Source: Clostridium sp. C2-6-12 (GTDB taxonomy: Bacteria; Bacillota; Clostridia; Clostridiales; Clostridiaceae). Taken from it: a stretch of DNA of 64,000 bases. The position numbers were made by a program, and so were the translations under genes. Below, one piece after another: positions 22,573 to 31,884 of this stretch (position 1 is the first letter of the stretch; every line of letters begins with the position of its first letter). The notes beneath the pieces were generated by a model. That model was given only the letters and a program-made list of their open reading frames with translations, searched no databases and was not told the DNA's origin. The stretch lies in assembly GCF_009928485.1 (NCBI RefSeq), contig NZ_JAABNP010000030.1, positions 1-64,000 on the forward strand, read 5' to 3'.

Positions 22573-23857
22573 AATTATTCAGTATATCCTCCCAATCCTT
22601 TTTTATTTTTCTATGAAGATAACTAGGCGATATAACCCTTAAATAACCACCATATCTCCTTATCCACGGAATCATTTCCCATGCATCATTTACTGTCTTT
22701 TTAAAGGAATATGTAGTATCACTTATAGCCTCACAAGTACACTCCCCTAATTCACCTTTTATCTTTTCAATTATATAATATTCATTTAAGTAATTAATCT
22801 TAACTTCAAATTCAACTTCTTCATATGGAGCATCAGTGTTATGAGGCACACTTGAAAAACTTTTTCCCATAGCTAACTTATACTTCTCTTCATATTTATC
22901 ATAATTGAATCTTGTTTTTAAAATCTCAACATCATTCTTCCTATCAAGCCTTGCACTAACGCATCTCCCATTATTGGTAAATGAAAAAACATAAACCCTT
23001 CCACATTCAATATCATATCTTAGCTTAAAAGGTCTAATCACTTCCTTATCATACCTTTTTATATGTTTAGTTTTACAACTATTCTCAAGTCTTATCTCAT
23101 TTCTATTTTCAATTGCTGTCATAACTTTCAAAATCAATTCTTCTTCAATTACAGGATGAAAATGCAAGTTTTTATATTGAAAACAATTATTATCCTTTGG
23201 TATTATGTTTCGTTCAAATTCCATATAATCACATAATGTATCATAAAAATAATGACCGCTTACGTTAGGAAAGATAATATTCTTATATAAGTCTACTATA
23301 TAGTAAAGCTTTAGAATTTCTTCATCATTAAGTTCTTTTAGAATATCCTCGGAAATAAAATACTCTTTAACTCGTCCATTTTTTTTAACTGATACAATTT
23401 CCATAGAGCTTGATAATTCATTTAACTTTCTTTCTATAGTTTTACTGCTTATACTTTCATAATCAATTAACTCTTTACTTACCAATTCATTTTCAATATC
23501 AGAAAATGTCATAGGTTCATTTTTATAATTTAAAATTAAAAGCAAATAATAATATAAAGTAATATCAGAACGAGTAAAACTCTTACTTAAATATGTATTT
23601 ATCAGAAAATTTTTTGTATTCGAAATATCATCATAGCTTAAACTTAATAATTTATTCTTTCCATCTTTATCTATTTTAATAAAATCCTCTTCTATGTATT
23701 GTTTAATTCGACGCATCTCATAACTAACTTTTCGTAAGCTACCATGATTCTTATTTTCTAAATCACCTTTTGAAAAACATCCATATAAAAAAACATCTCG
23801 CAGTATTGAACGTATTAAATCATAATGCTTAATAAAATCTGGAAAAATATAAACCAC
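22556..23857 (-). CDS. WYL-domain transcriptional regulator
   Basis: A 433-aa protein. The N-terminal part has a helix-turn-helix-like segment (MTFSDIENELVSKEL...SISSKTIERKLNEL, about residues 115-150). The WYL domain follows (NEIRLENSC, VIRPFKLRYDIECGRVYVFS, RLDRKNDVEIL), and then the WCX extension ending GGYLRVISPSYLHRKIKKDW. The start is uncertain: GTG 23855-23857 overlaps AGAGGAG, and no ATG lies nearby. It overlaps the next WYL gene by 17 nt. Several RNA-repair operons are controlled by ligand-sensing regulators, and a WYL protein is a plausible RNA-damage sensor here (inference). Confidence 0.75.
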   Translation of the reverse strand: MVYIFPDFIKHYDLIRSILRDVFLYGCFSKGDLENKNHGSLRKVSYEMRRIKQYIEEDFIKIDKDGKNKLLSLSYDDISNTKNFLINTYLSKSFTRSDITLYYYLLLILNYKNEPMTFSDIENELVSKELIDYESISSKTIERKLNELSSSMEIVSVKKNGRVKEYFISEDILKELNDEEILKLYYIVDLYKNIIFPNVSGHYFYDTLCDYMEFERNIIPKDNNCFQYKNLHFHPVIEEELILKVMTAIENRNEIRLENSCKTKHIKRYDKEVIRPFKLRYDIECGRVYVFSFTNNGRCVSARLDRKNDVEILKTRFNYDKYEEKYKLAMGKSFSSVPHNTDAPYEEVEFEVKINYLNEYYIIEKIKGELGECTCEAISDTTYSFKKTVNDAWEMIPWIRRYGGYLRVISPSYLHRKIKKDWEDILNNYGVIS

Positions 23858-24419
23858 TCCTCTACTTGGTGACTGACCCTTGGTAAACTATACCATGTAT
23901 TAGCCCCTTGATTAATGTTTCTACTTCATTTAAGATAACACTTATTATAACATAACTTACAAAATATCACACATCATATGCATATATACAGTCCAAGTTT
24001 TCCTTTTTTATATTCAGCTGCTGCAAAATCATCATAAGCCCTCATATTCACTATAAATATGTACATATTTTCATAGATTTATATATTCCTATGAAACTAT
24101 AAACATATTTTCCTATGAACATAGTTTTATATAAAACAAAAGGTCTACCACATTTAATATATGTCAGCCTCTTCAAATAAAATCTTCTTTTAGTGTTTTT
24201 TTAGCAACTTATAAGTACTATTATTCAAAAAATATTTCCATTACTGTAATTATTAAATATAAAAAATAACAAGTCCCCTACATCATATAGTTGAACTTGT
24301 TATTTTCATAGTTTGTTTATATTTAGGTTTAATTCACAATCAAAATAATAAACTAATACCATCATATATTTGTCTATTATTTTTTCATGTGATTAACTAG
24401 AGAGCATATTAATTAAATA
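23858..24419. other. 562-nt intergenic region
   Basis: Very AT-rich. It carries the acyl-CoA dehydrogenase terminator (24265-24304) and, on the - strand, a short open stretch (MRAYDDFAAAEYKKGKLGLY) without a ribosome-binding site, possibly a remnant. Three imperfect CCTATGAA-type repeats lie at about 24060-24130. No promoter stands out for the WYL genes. Confidence 0.45.
24265..24304 (-). terminator. terminator of the lactate-oxidation operon
   Basis: AATAACAAGT (24265-24274) and ACTTGTTATT (24295-24304) are exact complements. T-rich sequence follows on the - strand. Confidence 0.85.
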
Positions 24420-25559
24420 TTATCTAAGCATCCATCCTGAAATTACCATCATTTGAACTTCTGATGTTCCTTCATAGATTTCTGTTATTTTGGCATCACG
24501 CATCATTCTTTCAATTGGATAATCGCTTGTATATCCATATCCACCAAATAATTGTAAGCAACGATTAGTTACATCAGTAGCATTTCTAGCAGAAACTAAT
24601 TTTGCCATAGCTGCTAAATGTGTGAATTTTTCGTGATCATCCTTTGCACATGCTGCTTGATATACTAAAAGTTTCGCAGCTTCTGTATTTGCACGCATTT
24701 GTGCTAATTCAAATTGTGTATTTTGGAATTGTGCTATAGACTTTCCAAATTGAACACGTTCCTTAACATATTTTACAGTTTCCTCTATAGCTCCTTCTGC
24801 AATTCCAAGGGCTTGTGCAGCAATACCAATACGGCCTCCATCAAGAGTTGCCATTGCAATACTAAAGCCTTTGCCTTCTTCTCCTAAAAGATTTTCTTTA
24901 GGTACTATACAGTTATCAAAGAATAATTCACAAGTAGAAGATGCACGAATTCCCATCTTTAATTCATGACTTCCAACCGAAAAGCCTGGGAAATCTTTTT
25001 CAACAATAAATGCTGAAATACCTTTTGTTCCTTTAGTCTTATCTGTCATAGCCAAAACTATATATATATCTGCATATCCTGCATTAGTGATAAATATTTT
25101 GCTTCCATTTAATATATAGTTATCTCCTTCTAGTACAGCTGTTGTCTTTTGCATTGAAGCATCAGTTCCTGCAACTGGCTCTGTTAATCCAAAAGCACCT
25201 AATTTTTCTCCTGAAGCAAGTGGTTTTAAATATTTTTCTTTTTGCTCCTCTGTACCATATGTGTAAATTGGTGTTGCACAAAGACTTGTATGAGCTGAAA
25301 CTATAACTCCTGTTGTAGCGCAGCATTTAGATAATTCTTCTACACATTGTATATAACTTAGTGTATCCATACCTGCTCCGCCGTATTCTTCAGGAAATGG
25401 AATCCCAAGCAAGCCCATTTCAGCCATTTTAGCTACATTTTCTTCTGGGAATCTCATGCTTTCATCTATTTCTTTAGCAATTGGTTTTACTTCATTTTCT
25501 GCAAAATCTCTATACATTTCTTGTAATTGTTCATGATTTTCATCTTGTTTAAAATTCAT
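24420..25559 (-). CDS. acyl-CoA dehydrogenase (butyryl-CoA dehydrogenase type)
   Basis: A 379-aa flavoprotein of the acyl-CoA dehydrogenase family, the exact length of clostridial Bcd. Visible signatures are [31 protein letters not shown], the catalytic-base region [21 protein letters not shown], and [13 protein letters not shown]. The start is ATG 25557-25559, with AGGAAG 5 nt upstream; the 18 codons before it are excluded. It is the last gene of an operon with EtfAB and a lactate dehydrogenase, so it can hand over or accept electrons through the same EtfAB. Which acyl-CoA it uses is not visible. Confidence 0.9.
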   Translation of the reverse strand: MNFKQDENHEQLQEMYRDFAENEVKPIAKEIDESMRFPEENVAKMAEMGLLGIPFPEEYGGAGMDTLSYIQCVEELSKCCATTGVIVSAHTSLCATPIYTYGTEEQKEKYLKPLASGEKLGAFGLTEPVAGTDASMQKTTAVLEGDNYILNGSKIFITNAGYADIYIVLAMTDKTKGTKGISAFIVEKDFPGFSVGSHELKMGIRASSTCELFFDNCIVPKENLLGEEGKGFSIAMATLDGGRIGIAAQALGIAEGAIEETVKYVKERVQFGKSIAQFQNTQFELAQMRANTEAAKLLVYQAACAKDDHEKFTHLAAMAKLVSARNATDVTNRCLQLFGGYGYTSDYPIERMMRDAKITEIYEGTSEVQMMVISGWMLR

Positions 25560-25635
25560 ATTAACTTCCTGCCTCTCTCTTTTTTGTTCCTTTTTTATTT
25601 TGCGAAATATCAACCGTATTTATATAAATTATTTT

Positions 25636-27063
25636 TTACCCCTCTATTGGACAGCATACTTTACCTGGATTCATAATAGAATTTGGATCAAAGACTTTTT
25701 TAATGCCTTTCATTAATTCCATATTTACATCTCCAATGCTATCTGCTAAATAACTCATCTTTCCACTACCAATTCCATGTTCTCCTGAAACAAGTCCACC
25801 GCATTTTATTGCTTCTTCGTAAATGATCTTAAAGAATTTATCAACTCTTGCTTTAAATTCTGATTCTTCTAAATCATTGCTGCATTGGTATATATGAAGA
25901 TTTCCATCTCCGGCATGTCCAAAACTCTTAATTGTTATTCCACATTCTTCCCCTGCTTTATTTACAAAAGCAAGATATGGAGCAATTTTGTTAACTGGAA
26001 CTACAACATCACATTCATCTAATAACTTTGTTTCTGCCATAATTGCTTCTAAGAAACTAGAACGAGCTGCCCATGCATCTTTTATCTTTGCAGGTGTATC
26101 TGCAACAAGAACATCAATTGCTCCAGCCTCTAGTACTATTTCACTTGCTTGTTCAATAAGATCATTTAATTCATCTTCATTACTTGCATCTATAGTAACA
26201 AGTAAATAAGCATTTGCATTCACTCCATCAATTACTTGTGGGAATACACTCTTTCCAATATATCTTTCACTAGCTAAAACAATTTCTCTTTCCATAAATT
26301 CTAATGCTTGTGGATTCATATGCTCCATTTTAAATTTAGGAACAGTAGAAATACAATCATCTAAATTTTCAAAAGGAATAATCAAACTAGCTACTACCTT
26401 TGGTGCTGGCATTATCTTCAAAGTAAGTTCTGTAATAATTCCAAGTGTGCCTTCTGAACCAATCATTAAATTTAAAAGGCTGTAACCAGAACTTGTTTTT
26501 GATACTGTAGCTCCGAAATCTGTAACTTCTCCTGTTGGAAGAACTACTTTCATTGCACGTACATAATCACGTGTTGCACCATATTTTACAGCTCTCATTC
26601 CACCAGCATTTGTTGCTACATTTCCACCTAAGCAAGCAAACTTTTCACCCGGATCTGGAGCATATAATAAGCCTTGTTTTGCACAATCCTCTGCAAGATC
26701 ATTTAGTAAAACACCAGCTTCTACATGAACAACAAAGTTTTCCATATCATAAGAAAGTATTTTATTCATCTTTGTAATATCTATTAAAACTCCACCAAGT
26801 ACTGGAACTGCTCCCCCTACAAGACCTGTTCCTGCTCCCCTTGGAGTTACTGGAATCTTATTTTCATTACATATCTTCACTACCTTAGAAACTTCTTCTG
26901 TAGAATGTGCCATAAATACAACTTGCGGAGCCTTTTTCCCATAAATAGGCATTTCATCATGACAATAATCTTCATTAATATCATCACCTGTTAAAATATG
27001 CCCTGGAGCTGCCTCCTTTAATTTGCTAATTAATTCTTCTGTCAATTGATTATACTCAGCCAT
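25636..27063 (-). CDS. lctD: FAD-linked lactate/glycolate dehydrogenase (LctD/GlcD type)
   Basis: A 475-aa flavin dehydrogenase of the GlcD family. The PCMH FAD-binding domain (about residues 40-215) includes PRGAGTGLVGGAVPVLGGV, GGNVATNAGGMRAVKYG and IGSEGTLGIITEL. The C-terminal cap holds SFGHAGDGNLHIY and GGLVSGEHGIG. ATG 27061-27063 is preferred; an ATG three codons earlier is only 4 nt from AGGA. Context (EtfB, EtfA and lactate permease upstream) identifies it as the lactate-oxidising subunit of an Ldh-EtfAB complex, which in Acetobacterium couples lactate oxidation by NAD+ to ferredoxin oxidation. The substrate stereochemistry (D-lactate likely) is inferred. Confidence 0.87.
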   Translation of the reverse strand: MAEYNQLTEELISKLKEAAPGHILTGDDINEDYCHDEMPIYGKKAPQVVFMAHSTEEVSKVVKICNENKIPVTPRGAGTGLVGGAVPVLGGVLIDITKMNKILSYDMENFVVHVEAGVLLNDLAEDCAKQGLLYAPDPGEKFACLGGNVATNAGGMRAVKYGATRDYVRAMKVVLPTGEVTDFGATVSKTSSGYSLLNLMIGSEGTLGIITELTLKIMPAPKVVASLIIPFENLDDCISTVPKFKMEHMNPQALEFMEREIVLASERYIGKSVFPQVIDGVNANAYLLVTIDASNEDELNDLIEQASEIVLEAGAIDVLVADTPAKIKDAWAARSSFLEAIMAETKLLDECDVVVPVNKIAPYLAFVNKAGEECGITIKSFGHAGDGNLHIYQCSNDLEESEFKARVDKFFKIIYEEAIKCGGLVSGEHGIGSGKMSYLADSIGDVNMELMKGIKKVFDPNSIMNPGKVCCPIEG

Positions 27064-27119
27064 AATACTCATTCCTTCCTAACATAATCAGTATAAAAAT
27101 TCATTTACAGTTAATTGCC

Positions 27120-28655
27120 CTAAATTGTTCCTATAAAACATATAATTCCAGCAACCACTATATAACATACAAAATATTTAAATACACATCGTAAAATTTT
27201 ACTTTCTGAGCCAGATTGATTAATTGCGCTGGCACCAATTGCAATACTTTGAGGACAAATCATTTTTCCTATACCTGCACCTAAAGTGTTTGCAGCTCCC
27301 ATCCATGCTCCAGAAAGTCCAAGATTTTGTGCTGTTTGCGCTTGCAAGCCTCCAAATAAAACACTAGTTGATGTACCTGAACCTGTCACAAATCCTCCAA
27401 TAGCTCCAATTAATGGTGATATAAGTGGATATGCTCCTCCAGTAACTACAACTAAAAGACTTGCAATATCTGAAATCATTCCACTATAGCTCATTACCTT
27501 TGCCGTTGACATAACTGCACAAATTGTAGCAATTGTTTTCCAGTTTGCTTTTAAGGTACCTTTTAATACATCAAACATAGTTGATATTTTTGCTCCTTGA
27601 ATTAAGCCTCCAATAATTGCAGCGATAAAAATAATAACTCCTGGAGTATTAATCCAGCTAAAAGTAAGTGTGTTTCCACCTTTACCAGCATATACGCTTG
27701 TACTGGTTTTAAACACTGCAATAGCATCATGAATTGGTGCACATAATGTAGACGTGAACATTAGCATTAAAAATATTAAAATAAACGGACACCATGCCTG
27801 CATAGCTTTACTAAGTGATAAAGTTTGCTTTTTTTGATTATCATTAATTTCAATGCAATATTCCTTTTCAGGTTCTTTGTTAAAGATTTTAGCTGCAGCA
27901 ACTGTACATATCATACAGCAGATAGACCCAACTATATCAGGTAGTTCTGCTCCAACCACTGTTGCTGTAATATAAGCAGGTACTGTAAATGATAATGCAG
28001 AAATTACTGTAATAAGAAACACTCCTTTTAATGCTTTTATTCCGCCACCTACAATACATACCATAACAAATGGACTGATAAAAATAAGAGCGGCTTCAAT
28101 TATTGCTGTATTAGCAGCCAAGGTATTCGCTGCAATTCCTGTCACTGCTGAAGTTGTTACAAGTGGTATTCCAACTGATCCAAATGCAGTTGGTGTACTA
28201 TTTGCAACCAAACATGCTATAACTGCTGAAAATGGATTAAGTCCAAGACCAGCAAGCATTGATGCTGGAATAGCAACTGCTGTCCCAAAGCCCGCCATTC
28301 CCTCCATGAAATTACCGAATCCCCATCCAATAATTAATGTTAAAACCCTTTTGTCCATGGAAACTCCAGCTAACATTTCTTTTATAAAGTCCATTGCACC
28401 TGTACGTAAAATCAAGTTATACGTAAATAAGGCTGCAACAATAACTAAACAAATTGGCCACAATGCGTTAAGTATTCCTTCAAGTACTCCTGTCACAGTT
28501 GAAATCCCACTTAATTTCCAGAAGAAAACCGCTAAAAACATTGTAAGAACTAGTGCAATAGAACAAGCTTTATAACCTGGCATTTTTAACTTGCTAAGTG
28601 CAATTATGAGCCAAATTATTGGTATTATAGCCATTAAGAATTTAAAAAACAGCAT
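27120..28655 (-). CDS. lctP: lactate permease (LctP/LldP family)
   Basis: A 511-aa membrane transporter with about 12-13 hydrophobic helices, of the lactate/glycolate permease family. Family motifs are visible: GFGNFMEGMAGFGTAVAIPA in the first half, ANSTPTAFGSVGIPLVT, and TGSGTSTSVLFGGLQ plus GAANTLGAGIGKMICPQ in the second. AGAGGAGG precedes the ATG. It lies between EtfA and the lactate dehydrogenase, and so imports lactate for the operon's oxidation complex. A 281-nt gap separates it from EtfA and contains a start-less open stretch that may be a gene remnant. Confidence 0.92.
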   Translation of the reverse strand: MLFFKFLMAIIPIIWLIIALSKLKMPGYKACSIALVLTMFLAVFFWKLSGISTVTGVLEGILNALWPICLVIVAALFTYNLILRTGAMDFIKEMLAGVSMDKRVLTLIIGWGFGNFMEGMAGFGTAVAIPASMLAGLGLNPFSAVIACLVANSTPTAFGSVGIPLVTTSAVTGIAANTLAANTAIIEAALIFISPFVMVCIVGGGIKALKGVFLITVISALSFTVPAYITATVVGAELPDIVGSICCMICTVAAAKIFNKEPEKEYCIEINDNQKKQTLSLSKAMQAWCPFILIFLMLMFTSTLCAPIHDAIAVFKTSTSVYAGKGGNTLTFSWINTPGVIIFIAAIIGGLIQGAKISTMFDVLKGTLKANWKTIATICAVMSTAKVMSYSGMISDIASLLVVVTGGAYPLISPLIGAIGGFVTGSGTSTSVLFGGLQAQTAQNLGLSGAWMGAANTLGAGIGKMICPQSIAIGASAINQSGSESKILRCVFKYFVCYIVVAGIICFIGTI

Positions 28656-28936
28656 TCTCTTATCCTCCTCTTATACACTTTTTAGGTGTACAACCCTTTC
28701 AAAATTGATATGCCCCCATATTATTATTCTCTTGTTTCTCACTTGCTAATCTAATACTGTTTTTACATATATTCCAATCCAATTGTTTTTTATATACTGC
28801 GTTTCTTATCGACTTATGTTCTACCAATAATTCTTCAAATGTACAAGTGTGAATTTATATACATTATTCTTCTTATTTCCTTCTACAGTATTTGAATTTA
28901 TTTCAACATCTGCATCTCTCTCAACACTAAAGCTAT
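28656..28936. other. 281-nt gap inside the lactate operon
   Basis: Unusually long for this operon. On the - strand an open frame without a start follows the etfA stop in another frame (about 40 codons; SFSVERDADVEINSNTVEGN). It may be the remnant of a lost gene. No terminator hairpin was found. Confidence 0.35.
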
Positions 28937-29875
28937 CTACTGTGCTTTTACTTTCTTCATTTCCTCAATCATAACTGGCAAGATTTCAGTTACATTTCCA
29001 ACTATACTTAAATCAGCCACTTCAAAAATTGGAGCATCTTCATCCTTATTAATTGCTACAATATATTTAGCTCCTGACATTCCTGATGTATGTTGTGTTG
29101 CTCCAGAAATACCACATGCAATATAAAGTTTTGGTGCTACTATTTTTCCTGATTGTCCTACTTGATGTGCACGAGAAATCCATCCACTTTCAATTGCTGG
29201 TCTTGTTGCTCCTACTACACCTCCAAGTACACGTGCTAATTCCTCTACAAGTTTGAAGTTTTCTTCATTTCCCATTCCACGTCCACCTGAAACAATAACC
29301 TCAGCTTCTTCTAAATTAACTGATTCGGAGATTTCTTTTACTGTGTCAACAATTTTTGCCTTAATTACCTCTGCTGGGATTTCCACTTTCTTTTCTGTAA
29401 CAACTGCCTTTGAAGTATTATCTGGCTTTGAAAAGCTGCCATTTCTAACTGTAACTACAGCTGGCCCGTCCACTTCAATATGTTCTAAAACTGTTCCTCC
29501 ATAAGCTGGTCTAGTATATATAACTTTACTATCAGATGTTTTTATTTCTATTACATCACTTACACAACCTAAATTTAGGCGTCCTGCAATACGTGGTGCA
29601 AGATCTTTTGCAAGTGTTGTATTAGCTAATAATAAAAGCTCTGGATTTTCTTCCTTAACAACTTGTACTAATGCTTCTGTCAAAGTATCACATTCTGTTG
29701 CAGTATCTATAAAAGTAACTTGAATTCCGAAATCTGCTACTGTATCTGCTATTGCTCTTTTACCAGCTACAACTACGGTTGCTTCTGCATCTAAATCTTT
29801 TGCTGCACTAATTAGTTCAAGGCTTCCACCTAATGCTTTTTCTCCATCTGTCTCAATAAACAATAATGCTTTCAT
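28937..29875 (-). CDS. etfA: electron transfer flavoprotein alpha subunit
   Basis: A 312-aa EtfA. The N-terminal AMP/ETF domain is followed by the FAD-binding domain (about residues 190-312) with VSGGRGMGNEENF, GATRPAIESGWI, QVGQSGKIVAPKLYIACGIS and HTSGMSGAKYIVAIN. AAGGAGG precedes the ATG, 20 nt after EtfB. The protein has no N-terminal ferredoxin-like extension, unlike the EtfA of the Acetobacterium lactate dehydrogenase complex as I recall it. If this EtfAB confurcates ferredoxin, the iron-sulfur relay must be absent or supplied otherwise. Partners are the lactate dehydrogenase and acyl-CoA dehydrogenase of the same operon. Confidence 0.93.
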   Translation of the reverse strand: MKALLFIETDGEKALGGSLELISAAKDLDAEATVVVAGKRAIADTVADFGIQVTFIDTATECDTLTEALVQVVKEENPELLLLANTTLAKDLAPRIAGRLNLGCVSDVIEIKTSDSKVIYTRPAYGGTVLEHIEVDGPAVVTVRNGSFSKPDNTSKAVVTEKKVEIPAEVIKAKIVDTVKEISESVNLEEAEVIVSGGRGMGNEENFKLVEELARVLGGVVGATRPAIESGWISRAHQVGQSGKIVAPKLYIACGISGATQHTSGMSGAKYIVAINKDEDAPIFEVADLSIVGNVTEILPVMIEEMKKVKAQ

Positions 29876-29895
29876 ACTTTTTGCTTCCTCCTTAA

Positions 29896-30681
29896 TTAGA
29901 TTGCCTTATCTTTTTTCATTTGCTCCATAGCAACACTTACTGCTAATAGTGCATCTTTCTCTTGAATCTTTATTCCAGCTTCTTTCTTTGGAGGTTCAAT
30001 ATATTCTGTGCAACGCACTTTTGCTTGTTTTACTTCTCCAATTTCTGCTGCTGTGTAAGTTTTAATAACCGCCTTACGGCTTGCCATCTTTGACTTTATT
30101 GTAGGATAACGTGGATCATAATCTGGTTTACTTACTGTTACTACAGCTGGGCAATCTAAAGAAACTACATTATATCCTTCTTCTGTTTCTTGATGTACCT
30201 TTATCCCATTATCATTTAAATCGATTTCAATTACGCTACTGACATATCCTAATCCTAACTTTTCAGAAAGCATAGCTCCTATTTGACCAGTTATTTCATC
30301 TGTAGATTCCTTTCCGCAAAGAATCAAATCAAATTTTTTTCCTTTTTCTTGTTCAAGCTTATGAATAGCATCTGTTAAAACCTCAGCTGTTCCCATAGCA
30401 TCTAAATCCGCATATGAATCATCTTTTACACAAAATGCTTCCTTAGCTCCTACCGCAAGACAATTTTTCAACGTATTTATAGAATCCTCTGCTCCAACAC
30501 TTAATACACTAACGTTTCCTCCATGAGCCTCCATAAAACGGACTGCTAGTTCCAATGCATATGTATCAAAGGCATTTGCCACTAAACTAACTCCTTTTAA
30601 ATTAGGCTTTTTGATTTCTTTATCCAAATGGATTTCAATGGAATCATCTGGAACTTGCTTTACGCATAACAGAATCTGCAT
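29896..30681 (-). CDS. etfB: electron transfer flavoprotein beta subunit
   Basis: A 261-aa EtfB, first structural gene of the lactate operon. Typical motifs are LLCVKQVPD at the N-terminus, AFDTYALELAVRF, LILCGKESTDEITGQIGAML and the C-terminal MEQMKKD recognition-loop region. The DxxTGQIG segment forms part of the nucleotide site that, in bifurcating ETFs, holds the second FAD; whether this one bifurcates cannot be read from sequence alone. AAGGAG precedes the ATG. A promoter with a FadR-type operator lies upstream. Confidence 0.93.
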   Translation of the reverse strand: MQILLCVKQVPDDSIEIHLDKEIKKPNLKGVSLVANAFDTYALELAVRFMEAHGGNVSVLSVGAEDSINTLKNCLAVGAKEAFCVKDDSYADLDAMGTAEVLTDAIHKLEQEKGKKFDLILCGKESTDEITGQIGAMLSEKLGLGYVSSVIEIDLNDNGIKVHQETEEGYNVVSLDCPAVVTVSKPDYDPRYPTIKSKMASRKAVIKTYTAAEIGEVKQAKVRCTEYIEPPKKEAGIKIQEKDALLAVSVAMEQMKKDKAI

Positions 30682-30764
30682 AATTTTTTCCTCTCCTTCA
30701 CTATTTACATTAGCTTAACACTATTAACAATTTTATCCACAAACTTATCATACCATTTCATAAT

Positions 30765-30775
30765 TGGTACTACCA
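30765..30775. promoter_or_regulatory. FadR/LldR-type operator
   Basis: TGGTACTACCA is an exact match to TGGTNNNACCA, the dyad bound by FadR-subfamily GntR regulators, within the longer near-palindrome AACTGGTAGTACCAATT on the - strand. It lies just downstream of the predicted transcription start of the lactate operon, a position suited to repression by the adjacent GntR protein. Confidence 0.75.
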
Positions 30776-30787
30776 GTTGACAAATTA

Positions 30788-30816
30788 ATTATACCTTCCT
30801 AAATATTCCTTGTAAA
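30788..30816 (-). promoter_or_regulatory. sigma-A promoter of the lactate operon
   Basis: On the - strand TTTACA (30811-30816), 17 nt, TATAAT (30788-30793). The operator at 30765-30775 lies about 12 nt past the -10. Confidence 0.75.
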
Positions 30817-30891
30817 TAATAGTTAATATTTTAACAAACTTTGTTTTAATTCACACATTTTCTTTAAATTTTGCTTATTAGAAAATAAAAA

Positions 30892-30936
30892 AATACTTGA
30901 ATTATCAACATAAACCCTATTGATAATCCAAGTATT
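30892..30936 (-). terminator. terminator of the GntR regulator gene
   Basis: AATACTTGAATTATCAA pairs with TTGATAATCCAAGTATT with one mismatch. It isolates the regulator from the lactate operon. Confidence 0.85.
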
Positions 30937-30946
30937 TTGATTGTGA

Positions 30947-31645
30947 CTAATCATCATATCCATAAGCTTTTCTAATTAAATCAAAGTGCTCCTTCATGGC
31001 ATTGCATACTTTTGATTCATCTTTGAATTTCAAAGCTCTAAGTAAATTTTCATGTATTTCCAATAAACTTTCTTTTGTATTCCCCTCATGCAAAATCTGC
31101 ATTCTAGATTTTTTAATAAATTCATCCATAAGCTGAGATATAACATCTAGCATATTTATTAACAATACATTTCGTGAAGCTTTTGCAATTAAGTAATGAA
31201 ACTTAATATCGAGTTCAAGACTTTCCTCTTCGCTTCCTGCTAAATACATTCTATCCATTATTGCAGTTAAAAGTGCAAGTTCATTATCTTCTATATTTCT
31301 AGCTGACAATTTAGCACATTCTAATTCTAATGTTTCTCTTAAGTCATACATTTCCTTAACAGAACTTTCCTGTAACATAAACATTACTGAAAGAGGCTCA
31401 AATAATGAATTGTCAAAGTTAGTTTTTATGTAATTTCCAGCTCCCTGCTTGCTTTCTACTAAACCAACCACTTCTAAGGCTCTTATTGCCTCCCTTACTG
31501 ATGTTCTTGACACACCAATTAGTTCTGCCATTTCTCTTTCAGATGGTAATTTATCTCCCTTTTTAATTTCTCCACTTTTTATTTTACTTTTAATTTGTTC
31601 TATAACTTGCTCATATACTTTTGTGGTCTTATTAGGTTCTATCAT
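30947..31645 (-). CDS. GntR/FadR-family lactate operon regulator
   Basis: A 232-aa regulator. The winged HTH (residues 5-72) includes EQVIEQIKSKIKSGEIKKGD, LPSEREMAELIGVSRTSVRE and ALEVVGLVESKQGAGNYI. The C-terminal all-helical FCD domain (about 95-220) includes LRETLELECAKLSA, DIKFHYLIAKASRN and the metal-ligand histidine in HEGNTKESLLEIHENLL. The start is ATG 31643-31645 with AAGGGAGAT upstream; 38 further in-frame codons upstream are non-coding in character. It is encoded just before the lactate operon, whose promoter carries the FadR-type dyad, so lactate-responsive repression is the likely role. Confidence 0.88.
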   Translation of the reverse strand: MIEPNKTTKVYEQVIEQIKSKIKSGEIKKGDKLPSEREMAELIGVSRTSVREAIRALEVVGLVESKQGAGNYIKTNFDNSLFEPLSVMFMLQESSVKEMYDLRETLELECAKLSARNIEDNELALLTAIMDRMYLAGSEEESLELDIKFHYLIAKASRNVLLINMLDVISQLMDEFIKKSRMQILHEGNTKESLLEIHENLLRALKFKDESKVCNAMKEHFDLIRKAYGYDD

Positions 31646-31884
31646 ATGTATCTCCCTTATTCCTTTATTTATATATATTACTATATCATAATTTTTTAAT
31701 ACTCTTAAATTAAAAGCATATACTTTAAGCGAAATAATTATTATACACCTAAAATACATGCTTTTATGAAAAAGTAAATGTAACTATTTATGATAATTTT
31801 GATTTATATTTTAATTCTTTTATATTCATTAAAACATATATATGTAAATAAAACTATTAAGTCTTCTATGAAATTTAATTAATA

